A DNA stretch of 41,537 nt from Brevundimonas sp. UBA2388 (GCA_002343425.1 DDSO01000106.1:4717-46253); one strand, 5' to 3'; numbered from the stretch's first letter, positions 1 to 9,307 are shown. Program-made: numbers and translations. The notes: generated by a model from the letters alone, not told the origin.

Positions 1-21
1 TAGCCACTAGCCACTAGCCAC
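1..21. repeat. Three tandem copies of the heptamer TAGCCAC
   Basis: Three perfect head-to-tail copies of TAGCCAC abut the stop codon of the TraB/GumN-like gene at 22-24. The array may continue to the left of the window. Each unit contains a TAG triplet on the plus strand. It looks like simple slippage DNA and no function is evident. Confidence 0.7.
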
Positions 22-978
22 TCACTTCCACTCCGGCCCCACCACCTCGAACCCGCGCGCCACCAGCGCGTCCAGCACCCCGCCTTCATCCGCCAGCAGG
101 CGGATCGGCGCGACTCCCATGGTCACCCCCGGCGAGATCATCGCCGTCTCGATCGCCGCCGCCCATTGTTGCCTGAGCTGCGGCGCGATCTCCGGGTCGC
201 CCCACGGCCAGCACTGGTTCAGCGCCCGGTCGATCGGCGAGGCAACGACGTCGGCGACGCGCAGGGCGCGCCAGTCCTCGGCCCGTTCGCGCGCGGCGTC
301 AGGCCCCCGTTCGGCCGCGGCGATGGCGGCCTCAACGCAGGGGACGTGGGCCGTCTGGGGGGCGGTGATCAGACTGTCGACCAGTTCATCGCCGCGGACC
401 GTGCCGACCGGCCGGACCGGCACCCGCGCGCGTCGGGCCGCCCGCCGGATCACATCCATGGCGTCCTCGCCGCCCCGGCGGCCGGTATAGCCGGCCTTGT
501 CCTGCATCAGGTCGAAGCCGACGAACAACAGGCTTCTGGTCCGCCAGTCCTGATTGCGGTCGGCGGCCATGATCGCCTCCAGCCGCGCCTGGTATTCCGG
601 CGTCAGATAGTCCGCCGTCGTCTGTCCCTGCGGCATCAGGCCGATGGTGCGGGCGCGCCAGATGACCCGCAGCAGGTCGGTGACCGAGGCCCGGCCCTCC
701 TGCGGCGACAGGATCTGGTCGGACCGCGCCGCCGCCGCCTCAAGCTCTTCAGGACGCCAGGAGAGGTCTCGCGGAATACCGGTGATGGCGCCGACCAGGA
801 TCAGGGTGCTGTCGCCCCGGGTCACGGTCCACATCGGAGCGCCCGAGCGGCGGGCCTGAACCACGATGTCGTCCAGTTGGGCCGCGGGTTCGGGCGTCTG
901 GGCCGACGCGGGCGACGGGAAGGTCGCGCTGCCCACAAGAATGACGAAGACAGCAATAATGGCGACAGTCGATTTCAA
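22..978 (-). CDS. TraB/GumN family protein, secreted
   Basis: This 318-residue protein has an N-terminal signal peptide that ends near an ASAQ cleavage site around residue 27. The mature part matches the TraB/GumN layout: an early WTVTRGDSTLILVG segment, a GxxxGIPRDLSW segment, and a C-terminal MGVAPIRLLADEGGVLDAL...GFEVV motif, as in proteins of the TIKI/TraB/PrgY superfamily. Members resemble metalloproteases, but bacterial substrates are mostly unknown. The start is a TTG at 976-978, because no ATG in this frame gives a complete signal peptide; an AGGGA lies about ten bases upstream. It is divergent from the first TonB-dependent receptor with a 170-bp intergenic region between them. The family call is confident; the function is unknown. 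Confidence 0.82.
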   Translation of the reverse strand: MKSTVAIIAVFVILVGSATFPSPASAQTPEPAAQLDDIVVQARRSGAPMWTVTRGDSTLILVGAITGIPRDLSWRPEELEAAAARSDQILSPQEGRASVTDLLRVIWRARTIGLMPQGQTTADYLTPEYQARLEAIMAADRNQDWRTRSLLFVGFDLMQDKAGYTGRRGGEDAMDVIRRAARRARVPVRPVGTVRGDELVDSLITAPQTAHVPCVEAAIAAAERGPDAARERAEDWRALRVADVVASPIDRALNQCWPWGDPEIAPQLRQQWAAAIETAMISPGVTMGVAPIRLLADEGGVLDALVARGFEVVGPEWK

Positions 979-1055
979 GACTATACAATCCCTACCTGAT
1001 CAACATTCAGTAACAAGCGGCCTCTTTCAGAACACATTCGTTACGAGTGCGTAAT

Positions 1056-1093
1056 CTGTCAGATATTTAATCCACCTGTCTGTCTTGTAACTG
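1056..1093 (+). promoter_or_regulatory. 38-bp conserved upstream element, copy 1
   Basis: This 38-bp block ends 55 bp before the start codon of the first TonB-dependent receptor. It matches 32 of 38 bases with a block at the same place before the second receptor (3218-3255). The best conserved parts are ATTTAAT, CACCTGTC and CTTGTAACTG, and CTGTC occurs twice within it. Conserved position and sequence in otherwise diverged leaders suggest a shared promoter or operator. No clean -35/-10 pair is visible, so its exact role is inferred. Confidence 0.55.
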
Positions 1094-1148
1094 GAGAGCG
1101 GCGCGACAGGACGCCACACCTTCGTCACACGACGAGGGGAATCCTGCA

Positions 1149-3191
1149 ATGACCAAGACCATACTGCTGGCGACGACGGCCGTCCTGTTGAGCGCCGGCG
1201 CCGCGTCCGCCCAGACTCCCCCGCCGCCGGCCCCCGAGCCCCAGGCTGAAGCCTCACAGCAGGGCGTCCTTGTCTTCACCCCCGACTTCTTCGCCGGCCA
1301 GCGCCCGAACACGGCCCTGGACATGGTCAGCCGCGTGCCCGGCTTTTCGGTGCAGGACGGCGACGGCTCGCGCGGGTTCGAGGGCGCGGTCGGCAACATC
1401 CTGATCAACGGCTCGCGACCAGCATCGAAGAACGACACCGGCTCGTCGGTCCTGTCCCGCACCCTGGTTCCCCAGGTCGAGCGCATCGAACTGATCCGGG
1501 GCGGCGCTCCGGGCATCGACATGCAGGGCTATTCGGTCGTCGTGAACGTCATCACCCGGAGCCAGGCCAGCACCGAACAGATCCTGACGGCCAATATGGC
1601 CTTCTTCGAGGGCGGCACCGATCGCGGCTTCGGCCAGTACCAATTCACCCGCCGCAACGGCGACCGGGTCTGGGGCTTCACCCTTGCCGACGGCGTGGCG
1701 ATCAACGATTCCAACGGCGTGGGGAGGGTCGTCCGTCGCGACGCCAATGGCGTCGTGACCCGCGACGAGGGCTACTTCGACGACCAGACCGGGGGTGGCC
1801 AGGCCGTGCGGGTCAATTTCGCCGACGCCTTCATGGGGGGAAAGATCGACCTGACCGCCCGCCTCGGCGTCAATGACTACAGCCAGTACAGCCTCCAGCA
1901 GGGGCCGACCATTCTGCGCGACAGCCGCTTCGCGGAAGAAGGCTCAAGCGGGGAGGTCGGCGCGGTCTTCACCCGGCCGATGGGCACGGGCCTGACGTCC
2001 GAAACCCGCTTCATCCGCGAGTGGAACGACTTCGAGAACGCCTCCACCTTTGTCACCACGACAAACGGCGTCGCCGGACCGCTTCAACGCTTCGCCTCCG
2101 AGGGCAATGCGTCAGAAACGATCCTGCGCTCACTGGTGCGCTGGGAACGCTCGCCGGCCCTCACGCTCGAGGCCGGCGGCGAAATCGCCTACAATATGCT
2201 GGAGGTCGACCAGGCGCTCACCGACGGCGGCGTCAACATTCCCCTGCCGTCCGATCAGATCATGGTCGAGGAAACCCGGGGCGAGTTGTTCGGCAAGGCG
2301 ACCTGGCGCGTGCGGCCCGACCTCAATCTCGAAGGCGGACTGCGTCTCGAGGCCTCGACCATCACCCAGTCCGGAGACGCCGACCAGGAAAAGAGCTTCT
2401 ATTACGCCAAGCCCCGCCTGCAGCTGACCTGGACGCCCCGGCCGCAGAACCAGGTCCGCTTCCGCTTTGAGCGCGACGTCGGCCAGCTGGACTTCGGTGA
2501 CTTCGCGGCCGGCGCGGACCTCGAAGACGAACAGCTGTTCGGCGGTAATGTGAACCTCGAACCCGAGGAGCGCTGGATATCGGAACTCACCTATGAGCGC
2601 CGGTTCCTGGGCGACGGCATCTTCTCCATCGGCTACCGCCACGACGAGATCATCGGCGTCATCGACCGACTACCCCTGCCGCAGGGTCTCTCGGCGGTCG
2701 GCAACATCGGCGACGGAACCCTCGATCAGCTGGCCGTCAACTTCGTCCTGCCGCTCGACTGGACCGGCTTCTCCGGCGGTCAGTTCCAGTTCCGCAACAC
2801 CTGGAACGACACCGCGGTGACGGACCCGACCTCGGGTCAGGAGCGGCCGATTTCGGGGGTCAGACCTTCGCAACCGGCCTTCACCATCTCCCAGGACATA
2901 ACCACCTGGAAGATCAACTGGGCTGTCACCTATCTCGAGAGCATGCGCCAGTTCAACTACGCCCCGGACCAGATCTCGGGCTTCACCGGCAGCGATTATT
3001 TCGAGGCCAACATCGAATACAAGCCGACGCCGACCCTCGCCATCCGTGCCCAGGTCAATGTCTGGAACGACTTCCAGGTCGAACGCACGGTCTTCGCCGA
3101 CCGGTCGCTCGCCCGGCCCATCGCCTTCACCGAACAGCGCCCCACGGATCCGCGGACCTTCTGGCAAATCCGGGTGCGCAAGACGTTCTGA
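1149..3191 (+). CDS. TonB-dependent outer-membrane receptor (first of tandem pair)
   Basis: This 680-residue TonB-dependent receptor imports an unidentified substrate across the outer membrane using TonB-ExbBD energy. A signal peptide is cleaved after AASAQ at about residue 22. A plug domain follows (about 40-145), with NTALDMVSRVPGFS, ILINGSRP and RIELIRGGAPGIDMQG motifs. The rest is a beta barrel that ends in an aromatic Phe (RVRKTF), the usual outer-membrane assembly signal. There is no N-terminal secretin/TonB signalling domain, so it should not signal to a sigma factor. An AGGGGA ribosome site precedes the ATG. It is a clear paralogue of the next gene: conserved blocks include the plug motifs, the barrel segment around GGEIAYN, and DFGDF. 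The substrate cannot be read from sequence; the nearby ABC importer is only circumstantial evidence for a metal chelate. Confidence 0.93.
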   Translation: MTKTILLATTAVLLSAGAASAQTPPPPAPEPQAEASQQGVLVFTPDFFAGQRPNTALDMVSRVPGFSVQDGDGSRGFEGAVGNILINGSRPASKNDTGSSVLSRTLVPQVERIELIRGGAPGIDMQGYSVVVNVITRSQASTEQILTANMAFFEGGTDRGFGQYQFTRRNGDRVWGFTLADGVAINDSNGVGRVVRRDANGVVTRDEGYFDDQTGGGQAVRVNFADAFMGGKIDLTARLGVNDYSQYSLQQGPTILRDSRFAEEGSSGEVGAVFTRPMGTGLTSETRFIREWNDFENASTFVTTTNGVAGPLQRFASEGNASETILRSLVRWERSPALTLEAGGEIAYNMLEVDQALTDGGVNIPLPSDQIMVEETRGELFGKATWRVRPDLNLEGGLRLEASTITQSGDADQEKSFYYAKPRLQLTWTPRPQNQVRFRFERDVGQLDFGDFAAGADLEDEQLFGGNVNLEPEERWISELTYERRFLGDGIFSIGYRHDEIIGVIDRLPLPQGLSAVGNIGDGTLDQLAVNFVLPLDWTGFSGGQFQFRNTWNDTAVTDPTSGQERPISGVRPSQPAFTISQDITTWKINWAVTYLESMRQFNYAPDQISGFTGSDYFEANIEYKPTPTLAIRAQVNVWNDFQVERTVFADRSLARPIAFTEQRPTDPRTFWQIRVRKTF

Positions 3192-3217
3192 TAGCCGGTC
3201 ATCCCGCCGCCCCAAGC

Positions 3218-3255
3218 CTGTCAGCGATTTAATGCACCTGTCCAGCTTGTAACTG
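3218..3255 (+). promoter_or_regulatory. 38-bp conserved upstream element, copy 2
   Basis: This is the second copy of the block found at 1056-1093. It ends 50 bp before the start of the second receptor and lies in the 114-bp gap between the two receptor genes. Its presence implies that the second receptor has its own transcription start or shared control, rather than relying only on readthrough from the first. Confidence 0.55.
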
Positions 3256-3305
3256 TATGCGCGGCCGGTCGCCGGGCACCGTTCGCCCAGCAGTGAGAGG
3301 GATGT

Positions 3306-5351
3306 ATGACCAAAGCGATCTGGCTGGCCGGTGCGGCCGCGTGCGCCGTGCTGGGCGGCCCCGCCATGGCCCAGACCGCGCCGGTCCCGGGCGCGCTCGC
3401 CGGCGCCGCCCAGCAGGGCGTGCTGGTCTTCGAGCCGGTCTTCTTCGCTGACGCCCGACCCGACACGGCCCTGGACATGATCGCCCGCCTGCCGGGGTTC
3501 GCCTTCGAATCCGGCGACAGCGGCACACGCGGGCTTGCGGGCACGGCCGGCAACGTCCTGATCGACGGCCGCCGGCCCTCGACCAAGAGTGACAACCTCG
3601 ACCAGATCCTGCGCCGCATCTCGGCCGCCGGCGTCGCCCGCGTCGAACTGGTCCGGGGAGGCGCGCCAGGGATCGACATGCAGGGCCGGTCCGTGGTCGC
3701 CAACGTCGTCCTGATCCGGACGGTGACGACCGAGCGGGTGGTCGAGACCAACACCTATGTCTATCCCGACGGCCACCTCGGCCCGGTGCTCTCGGCGCGG
3801 TATTCCCGGCGCGAGGGCGACGACCAGATCGAGGGCTCGATCAGCGGCTTCTCCGATCGCACCGACGGTACCGGGGACGGCTTCCGACGCCGTTATGACC
3901 CGGCCGGCAATCTGATCCAGGACGCCGATCTGGTGCTGTGGGACCGGATCCGGAACCTGCGCGCCACCGGCGCCGTCCAGCGCCGGATCGGCGGCGGCCT
4001 GCTGCGCGTCAACGGCCTGCTGGGCTGGTTCGGCAACGAGAATGCGCAGGATCTGCTGATCCGCACGGGCGCCGGCGTCGACAGTTTCAACGACGAGGAA
4101 GCGAACGACGTCAACAGCGAGCTCGGCGTCAACTGGACCCTGGACCTCAGCGCGCGCACCGGCCTGGAGCTGACCGGCCTGCAGCGGTACTCCACCGAGG
4201 ACTACACCGGCGTCTCGCAAAGCAGCGGCGACAGCTCCACCTTCACCGCCAACACGACCTCGGGCGAATCCATCGGCCGCGCCATCCTGCGTTTCCGCCC
4301 CAATGACCGCTGGTCGTTCGAGACCGGGGGCGAGGTCGCCTACAACTTTATCGACAGCGCGACCGCCTATTCAGAGAACGGCATCCCGATCCCGCTCCCG
4401 TCCTCCTCGGTCAAGGTCGAGGAACTGCGTGGCGAGGTCTTCGGACAGGCGACCTGGCGGCCCGACCCGACCCTGACCATCGAGGGCGGCCTGCGCGTCG
4501 AGGTGTCGGAGATCAGCCAGTCGGGCGACAGCGACCTGACCAAGTCCTTCGTCTATCCCAAGCCCCGCATCCAGGCGACCTGGACGCCGTGGACCGGCCA
4601 CCAGTTCCGCTTCCGCGCCGAGCGCGAGGTGGGCCAGCTGGACTTCGGCGACTTCATCGCCTCGGCCGATATCGACATCGGCCAGGTCGAGGGCGGCAAC
4701 CCCGATCTGGAGCCTCAGAAGCAGACGGTCATCGAAGCGATCTATGAGCGCCGCTTCTGGGGCGAGGGCGTGTTCGACGCCACCTACCAGTATGCCGAGG
4801 TTGAGGATGTCGTGGACGTCATCCCCCTGACCGGCGGCTTCGACGGGGTGGGCAATATCGGCGACGGAACCGCCCGCTTCTTCCAGCTGCGCCTGACCCT
4901 GCCGACCGACCGGCTGGGTATTCCGAACGGCCGTTTCCAGACGCGGGCCAGCTGGTCCTCGACCTCAGTGCTCGATCCGGTGACAGGCGAGGAGCGCCGG
5001 TTCCAGGGCAATCAGGCCTTCGGCTGCGGAGTGAACTTCACCCAGGACCTGGCGGGGGGCCGCTGGTCGTGGGGCTTCGACCACGGCTGCAATGTCGACA
5101 AGGGTCGGGCGTTCCGCGTCCGTGAGGTCCGCGCCTTCTACGCCGAGCCGGGCGTCGGCGCCTTCGTCCAGTGGAAGCCGGAGCGCGACCTGACGGTCCG
5201 GGTCGACCTGGGCAACGCCAGTGACAGGACGAGGGGCTATGACCGCGAAATATACACCGGTCCCCGCGACACCGCCCCCCTGGCCTTCCGCGAGGTGCGC
5301 CGCACGCAGATGAGCCCGTGGCTGTTCATCCAGATAAGAAAGACCTTCTGA
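3306..5351 (+). CDS. TonB-dependent outer-membrane receptor (second of tandem pair)
   Basis: This 681-residue paralogue of the preceding receptor has the same plan. A signal peptide is cleaved near AMAQ (residue about 23), and a plug follows with TALDMIARLPGFAFESG, VLIDGRRPSTKS and RVELVRGGAPGIDMQG. The barrel ends in QIRKTF. A GAGAGG ribosome site lies five bases before the ATG; an ATG four bases upstream is out of frame. Its barrel has a Cys pair (around NQAFGCGVNF and DHGCNVD) that is absent from the first copy, which could form a disulfide in an extracellular loop. The two genes probably arose by tandem duplication and then diverged in ligand specificity. Transcription is stopped by the hairpin at 5407-5434. 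Confidence 0.93.
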   Translation: MTKAIWLAGAAACAVLGGPAMAQTAPVPGALAGAAQQGVLVFEPVFFADARPDTALDMIARLPGFAFESGDSGTRGLAGTAGNVLIDGRRPSTKSDNLDQILRRISAAGVARVELVRGGAPGIDMQGRSVVANVVLIRTVTTERVVETNTYVYPDGHLGPVLSARYSRREGDDQIEGSISGFSDRTDGTGDGFRRRYDPAGNLIQDADLVLWDRIRNLRATGAVQRRIGGGLLRVNGLLGWFGNENAQDLLIRTGAGVDSFNDEEANDVNSELGVNWTLDLSARTGLELTGLQRYSTEDYTGVSQSSGDSSTFTANTTSGESIGRAILRFRPNDRWSFETGGEVAYNFIDSATAYSENGIPIPLPSSSVKVEELRGEVFGQATWRPDPTLTIEGGLRVEVSEISQSGDSDLTKSFVYPKPRIQATWTPWTGHQFRFRAEREVGQLDFGDFIASADIDIGQVEGGNPDLEPQKQTVIEAIYERRFWGEGVFDATYQYAEVEDVVDVIPLTGGFDGVGNIGDGTARFFQLRLTLPTDRLGIPNGRFQTRASWSSTSVLDPVTGEERRFQGNQAFGCGVNFTQDLAGGRWSWGFDHGCNVDKGRAFRVREVRAFYAEPGVGAFVQWKPERDLTVRVDLGNASDRTRGYDREIYTGPRDTAPLAFREVRRTQMSPWLFIQIRKTF

Positions 5352-5406
5352 AGAAGGCGTCCCCACACCCCCAAAACTGACGGCGCGCCGACCCTCACGC
5401 GCCAAA

Positions 5407-5434
5407 AAGGGCGGAACCTGATGGTTCCGCCCTT
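5407..5434. terminator. Bidirectional intrinsic terminator
   Basis: A perfect 12-bp stem (AAGGGCGGAACC paired with GGTTCCGCCCTT) closes a TGAT loop. On the minus strand the stem is followed by a run of five T, which makes a textbook terminator for the transporter gene ending at 5458. On the plus strand the T-run is poor (TTCCTG), so termination after the second receptor is probably weaker. It sits between two convergent genes. Confidence 0.85.
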
Positions 5435-5457
5435 CCTGTATTCAGCCTCTGGCCGGG

Positions 5458-7221
5458 CTAGCGGATGCCCGCCATGCCCTTCTTGAGAAGGGGCGACAGC
5501 ACCAGCAGCACCACGCCGACGCCGACGCCGGTCCAGCCGATGGTGCCGAAGATCGAACCATAGGTCTGGAGCGCCAGGGCCGGATTGGTCACCACGCCCG
5601 CGACGGTATCGGTCGCGGTCGCCTGGGCGATCACACCGGCGGCGATGTGCGCCACCGAACTGGACAGGAACCAGACGCCCATCATCATGCCAACCAGACG
5701 ATCGACCGACAGTTTGGTGATCATCGACAGGCCCACCGGCGAGAGGCAGAGCTCGCCCATGGTGTGGAAGAAATAGGTCAGGAACAGGAAGAACAGCGGG
5801 ACGCGGAAATCGACCCCGCCCTGCGTCGCCGCCGCCCAGGCCAGAACCAGGAAGCCGATCCCGACAAACATCAGCCCGAAGGAGAATTTGACCGGGGTCG
5901 AAGGCTCCTTGTTGCGTTTGGCCAGCCAGACCCACAGGGCCGCGAAGATGGGCCCGAAGATCACGATGATGCCGGGGTTGAACATCTGGGTGTAGCCGGC
6001 GTTGAACCAGCCGGGCATGTCCGTGGACTGGTCAGCGAACAGGGTGAGGGACGAGCCCGCCTGTTCGAACAGGGCCCAGAACAGCACCGAGAAGAAGATC
6101 AGCACCTGGGCGACCAGCATCCGGGCGCGCTCGGCCCCCTTCAGCTTGATCACCGTGTAGCCGACGACCACGGCGAAGATGACCCCGGCCAGCCAGGGCA
6201 GGGCCGTCGAGATGAGCTCGTGGCGTTGCATCAGCAGCCACACCGGGAAGACGGCGATCAGGCCGAGGATCCAGAAGGTGGCCTCCAGCGGAATACCGAG
6301 AAACTTCGTCCCGGCCAGTTTCTCGGGGTTCGGCGGACCGCCGCGCCCCTCAAGCCACGACTGGCCCAGCAGGAAGGTCATCAGCCCCAGCAACATGCCG
6401 AAGCCCGCCAGACCGAAGCCATAGGCCCAGCCATAGGTGAAGCCGAGATAGGAACACAGGCCCGTGGCCAGCACCGAACCCAGGTTGATGCCGACGTAGA
6501 ACAGGGTGAACCCGCCGTCGCGGCGAGGGTCGTTTTCCTCGTACAGATGGCCGACGACGGTCGAGATGTTGGCCTTCAGGAAGCCGACGCCGACGATGAT
6601 GAGGGACAGGGCGAGGAACAGCGTCATTTCGCCGGAAGGATCCCGCACCGTCCGGGTCGTGTAGCCGTCCGCAGTGACCGTGGACGGGAAGGTCGCGGCT
6701 GTTGCAGCCTGGGCCCCCGAGCCTGCCGGTTGCCCGGCCACATCGACCACATTGACCCCTTCGGGCGTAATGGCGATCGGCACGCGACCCGACTCCGTCA
6801 CGGCGTAGAGCTGACGATCCGTGTTCCGGCCCTCGACCTCGACCGCATATTCGGTGCCGCCGATGGTGAGGAACTCACGTGCGCCGGAGCCCTCGAAGGC
6901 CATGGTGAAGTGACCGGCGACCAGCAGGACCGCGCCGATGATCACGGCCTTTCTCGATCCCAGATATTTGTCAGCGATCAGGCCGCCGACGACCGGCAGC
7001 AGATAGACCAGGGCTCCGTAGGCGGCATAGATGCCCTGCGCCTCGACCGGACCGAACAGGAAATGCTGGATCAGATACAGCGTCAGCATCGCCCGCATGC
7101 CGTAGAATGAGAAACGCTCCCACATCTCGGTGAAGAACAGGACGACCAGCCCTCGCGGGTGTCCCAAAAACGTCTTGCGGGTCCCGGCAGTCACCGCCCC
7201 CCCGTTGTCCGTCGTACTCAA
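5458..7221 (-). CDS. Proton-dependent oligopeptide transporter (POT/PTR family)
   Basis: This inner-membrane proton:peptide symporter is 587 residues from the chosen start. The POT signature TEMWERFSFYGMRAM (about 31-45) contains the ExxERF proton-coupling motif. GGLIADKYLG (79-88) and GVGFLKANIS (211-220) are further family motifs, and about twelve or more hydrophobic helices follow. I chose the TTG at 7219-7221, because a GGGAG ribosome site lies exactly seven bases upstream and the protein then begins MSTTDNGG; an in-frame ATG at 7267-7269 would add 16 residues. Odd feature: a polar insert of about 90 residues (roughly 110-198) sits between early membrane helices and probably forms a periplasmic domain, making the protein longer than typical bacterial members (about 450-500). 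Divergent from the ABC importer operon. Confidence 0.92.
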   Translation of the reverse strand: MSTTDNGGAVTAGTRKTFLGHPRGLVVLFFTEMWERFSFYGMRAMLTLYLIQHFLFGPVEAQGIYAAYGALVYLLPVVGGLIADKYLGSRKAVIIGAVLLVAGHFTMAFEGSGAREFLTIGGTEYAVEVEGRNTDRQLYAVTESGRVPIAITPEGVNVVDVAGQPAGSGAQAATAATFPSTVTADGYTTRTVRDPSGEMTLFLALSLIIVGVGFLKANISTVVGHLYEENDPRRDGGFTLFYVGINLGSVLATGLCSYLGFTYGWAYGFGLAGFGMLLGLMTFLLGQSWLEGRGGPPNPEKLAGTKFLGIPLEATFWILGLIAVFPVWLLMQRHELISTALPWLAGVIFAVVVGYTVIKLKGAERARMLVAQVLIFFSVLFWALFEQAGSSLTLFADQSTDMPGWFNAGYTQMFNPGIIVIFGPIFAALWVWLAKRNKEPSTPVKFSFGLMFVGIGFLVLAWAAATQGGVDFRVPLFFLFLTYFFHTMGELCLSPVGLSMITKLSVDRLVGMMMGVWFLSSSVAHIAAGVIAQATATDTVAGVVTNPALALQTYGSIFGTIGWTGVGVGVVLLVLSPLLKKGMAGIR

Positions 7222-7379
7222 CGGCTCACTCCCATATTGCTGCGCCCCACCTGACGCGCGAGGCCGCATAAGCAGCACGCGGAGCAAGACCGGACAAGTG
7301 TTAAGGGTAAATTGGCTGTGAGGTGGCGCGCCGCCGGACCAGACGGCAGGATGACGCCGAATCAGATCGGACGGGTGTG

Positions 7380-8321
7380 ATGACGGAGACGCGGCGGTCA
7401 GCGCTGATCGGGGCGGCCTCGGCAATGACGCTCGCGGCCTGCGGCCCGGCGTCGCCGCGCGGCGCCGGGAACGTCGTTGCGGCCGGTCAGCCGGCGGCCC
7501 TGCTGATCTGGGCGGTGGCGCGGGATCGGCTGGCCGGGTGGCCGAGGAAGCCTTCGTCGCAGGCGCTGGCTGCCTTGCCGTCCATGGCCGCAGACTTGCC
7601 GGAGCTGGGCGCGCTGGGCGGAGGCGGCCGGCCCGCGAATCTCGAGGCGCTGGCCGCCCTGAAGCCGGCACTGGTGATCGACTATGGCGACACCGATCCC
7701 GAGAATCAGACCCTGGGAGACCGGATGAAGGTTCGTCTCGGCGTTGACTGGCGGCTGATCGACGGGGCCCTGACGAGAATTCCCGAAGCGATTCGCGAAG
7801 CCGCCGACCTGCTGGACGTTCGCAGCGCCGCCGTCGGCCTGGCCGATGAGGCCGAGGCGGTGCTCGACCGCTGGCGCCGGGCCCCGGCCGGACCGGCCTT
7901 CTACTACGCGCGCGGCGCCGACGGGCTGGAGACCGGCTTCCTCGGGTCCCTGGCCACCGAGGTCCTGGAAGGCGCCGGCTGGACCAACGTCGCCGGGGAC
8001 TCGCGCGACATCGGCCGCGTCACCCGCGAACAGGTCGCCGCCTGGGACCCGGAAGCGCTCGTTACGATGAGCCCGGAATTCGTTGCCGCCGTCCGGCAGG
8101 ATCCGGTCTGGCGCACGCGCCGCAACGGTCAGCGCCGGCGGCTGTTGCTGCTGCCGGATCACCCGTTCGGCTGGATCGACCGGCCGCCCTCGGTGAACCG
8201 CCTGCTGGCCTGCGCCTGGCTGGCCGATCCCGGCGCCGCCCAGATGGCCGTCGCAGGCCTGACCCGGCGCCTGTACGGCATGGCGCCGGTCGAGGTGGCC
8301 CTGCCGCAGTGGATCCGGTGA
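7380..8321 (+). CDS. ABC transporter substrate-binding lipoprotein (BtuF/FepB-like)
   Basis: This 313-residue periplasmic binding protein belongs to the helical-backbone class that delivers iron chelates or cobalamin to FecCD/BtuC permeases. The N-terminus has paired arginines (TETRRSALIGAASA) and a lipobox TLAAC, so it should be lipidated at Cys21. Family-like features are the PANLEALAALKPALVIDYGD segment and REQVAAWDPEALVTMSPEF. The ATG at 7380 gives the full lipoprotein signal; upstream extension starts would bury it. Its stop codon overlaps the GTG start of the permease, so the three genes form one translationally coupled operon. The substrate is not evident. Confidence 0.85.
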   Translation: MTETRRSALIGAASAMTLAACGPASPRGAGNVVAAGQPAALLIWAVARDRLAGWPRKPSSQALAALPSMAADLPELGALGGGGRPANLEALAALKPALVIDYGDTDPENQTLGDRMKVRLGVDWRLIDGALTRIPEAIREAADLLDVRSAAVGLADEAEAVLDRWRRAPAGPAFYYARGADGLETGFLGSLATEVLEGAGWTNVAGDSRDIGRVTREQVAAWDPEALVTMSPEFVAAVRQDPVWRTRRNGQRRRLLLLPDHPFGWIDRPPSVNRLLACAWLADPGAAQMAVAGLTRRLYGMAPVEVALPQWIR

Positions 8322-9307
8322 CCCGGGTCAGGGCCGCCCTGCTCCCGGCCGGCCTTGTCCTGCTGGTTTTCGCGGGCGCGCTCACAGTGCTGGCGACCGG
8401 CCCGCTCGGCGTGGCGCCGGACGCTCTTCTGGCCGCCGTGATTGGACAGGGCTCGCCCGAGGCCGAACTGGCGCTGGCCCTGCGCGGACCGCGTCTGCTG
8501 GCGGCCCTGACCTGCGGCGCGGCGCTGGCCGGCGCGGGGGCGGGGTTCCAGATCCTGTTCCGCAATCCGCTGGCGGCGCCCGACCTGCTGGGCGTTTCGT
8601 CCGGCGCAGGGCTCGGCGCGGCCCTCGCGCTGCTGCTGGGCGCGGGCGCGGCCCTGGTGCAAGGCGCGGCCTTTGTCGGCGGCCTCGCCGCAGGAGGGCT
8701 GGCAGTCGCCTGCGCCACCCTGACCCGCAGCGGCGACGGTCGCCTCGCCCTGATCCTGTGCGGCGTCGTGGCCGGAGCCCTGGCCTCGGCCGGACTGGGC
8801 CTCGTGGTCATCGCCGCCGACCCATGGTCGCAACTGCCGTCGATCACCTACTGGCTGCTGGGCTCGTTCACGCGGGCGACCCTGACCGAGGCGGTCGGGG
8901 CGCTGATCCCGGTCGGCCTCGGCGCGGCCGTGCTGATCTGGCTGGGTTTCCGGCTCGACATCCTGTCGCTCGGCGATGAGCAGGCGCGGTCGCTCGGCCT
9001 GCCCGCCCGGCCCCTGCGCCTGCTGGCCCTCGCCGCCGCCGCCCTGATGACGTCCTCGGCGGTGGCCGTGGCGGGCGTGGTCGGGTGGATCGGCCTGCTG
9101 GCGCCCCATGCCGCCCGGCTGATCGTCGGCGAGCGGGCCGGGCGGCTGATCCCCGCCTCCATGGCGCTCGGCGCCCTGTTCGCCCTCGTCATCGACCGGC
9201 TAGCCACCGCCTTCGGTCCGGCGGAGATCCCCGTGGGCCTGCTGTCCGCGGCCGTAGGCGCGCCGGCCTTCCTGATCCTGTTCGTCGCCACATCGAGGCG
9301 GTCATGA
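8318..9307 (+). CDS. FecCD/BtuC-type ABC transporter permease
   Basis: This 329-residue polytopic inner-membrane protein is the transmembrane subunit of the importer. Typical FecCD sequences are RGPRLLAALTCGAALAGAG, FRNPLAAPDLLGVSSGAG near the first third, and GVVGWIGLLAPHAAR in the C-terminal half, which contains the coupling region that contacts the ATPase. I chose the GTG at 8318 because it overlaps the previous stop as GTGA, a normal coupling junction; an in-frame GTG at 8309 is also possible. The 3' end overlaps the ATPase start as ATGA. Confidence 0.92.
   Translation: MTRVRAALLPAGLVLLVFAGALTVLATGPLGVAPDALLAAVIGQGSPEAELALALRGPRLLAALTCGAALAGAGAGFQILFRNPLAAPDLLGVSSGAGLGAALALLLGAGAALVQGAAFVGGLAAGGLAVACATLTRSGDGRLALILCGVVAGALASAGLGLVVIAADPWSQLPSITYWLLGSFTRATLTEAVGALIPVGLGAAVLIWLGFRLDILSLGDEQARSLGLPARPLRLLALAAAALMTSSAVAVAGVVGWIGLLAPHAARLIVGERAGRLIPASMALGALFALVIDRLATAFGPAEIPVGLLSAAVGAPAFLILFVATSRRS

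Noticed and set aside
1066..1071. TTTAAT as a -10 box in the 38-bp element
   Set aside because: No matching -35 box is found at the right spacing in either copy, so I kept the element as an unspecified regulatory block.
2670..4220. A 516-residue minus-strand frame across both receptor genes
   Set aside because: It lies opposite two clear receptors, has no motifs, and spans their intergenic promoter region.
5647..7110. A 487-residue plus-strand frame
   Set aside because: It is the complement of the POT transporter, rich in His, Gln, Arg and Asp, with no ribosome site.
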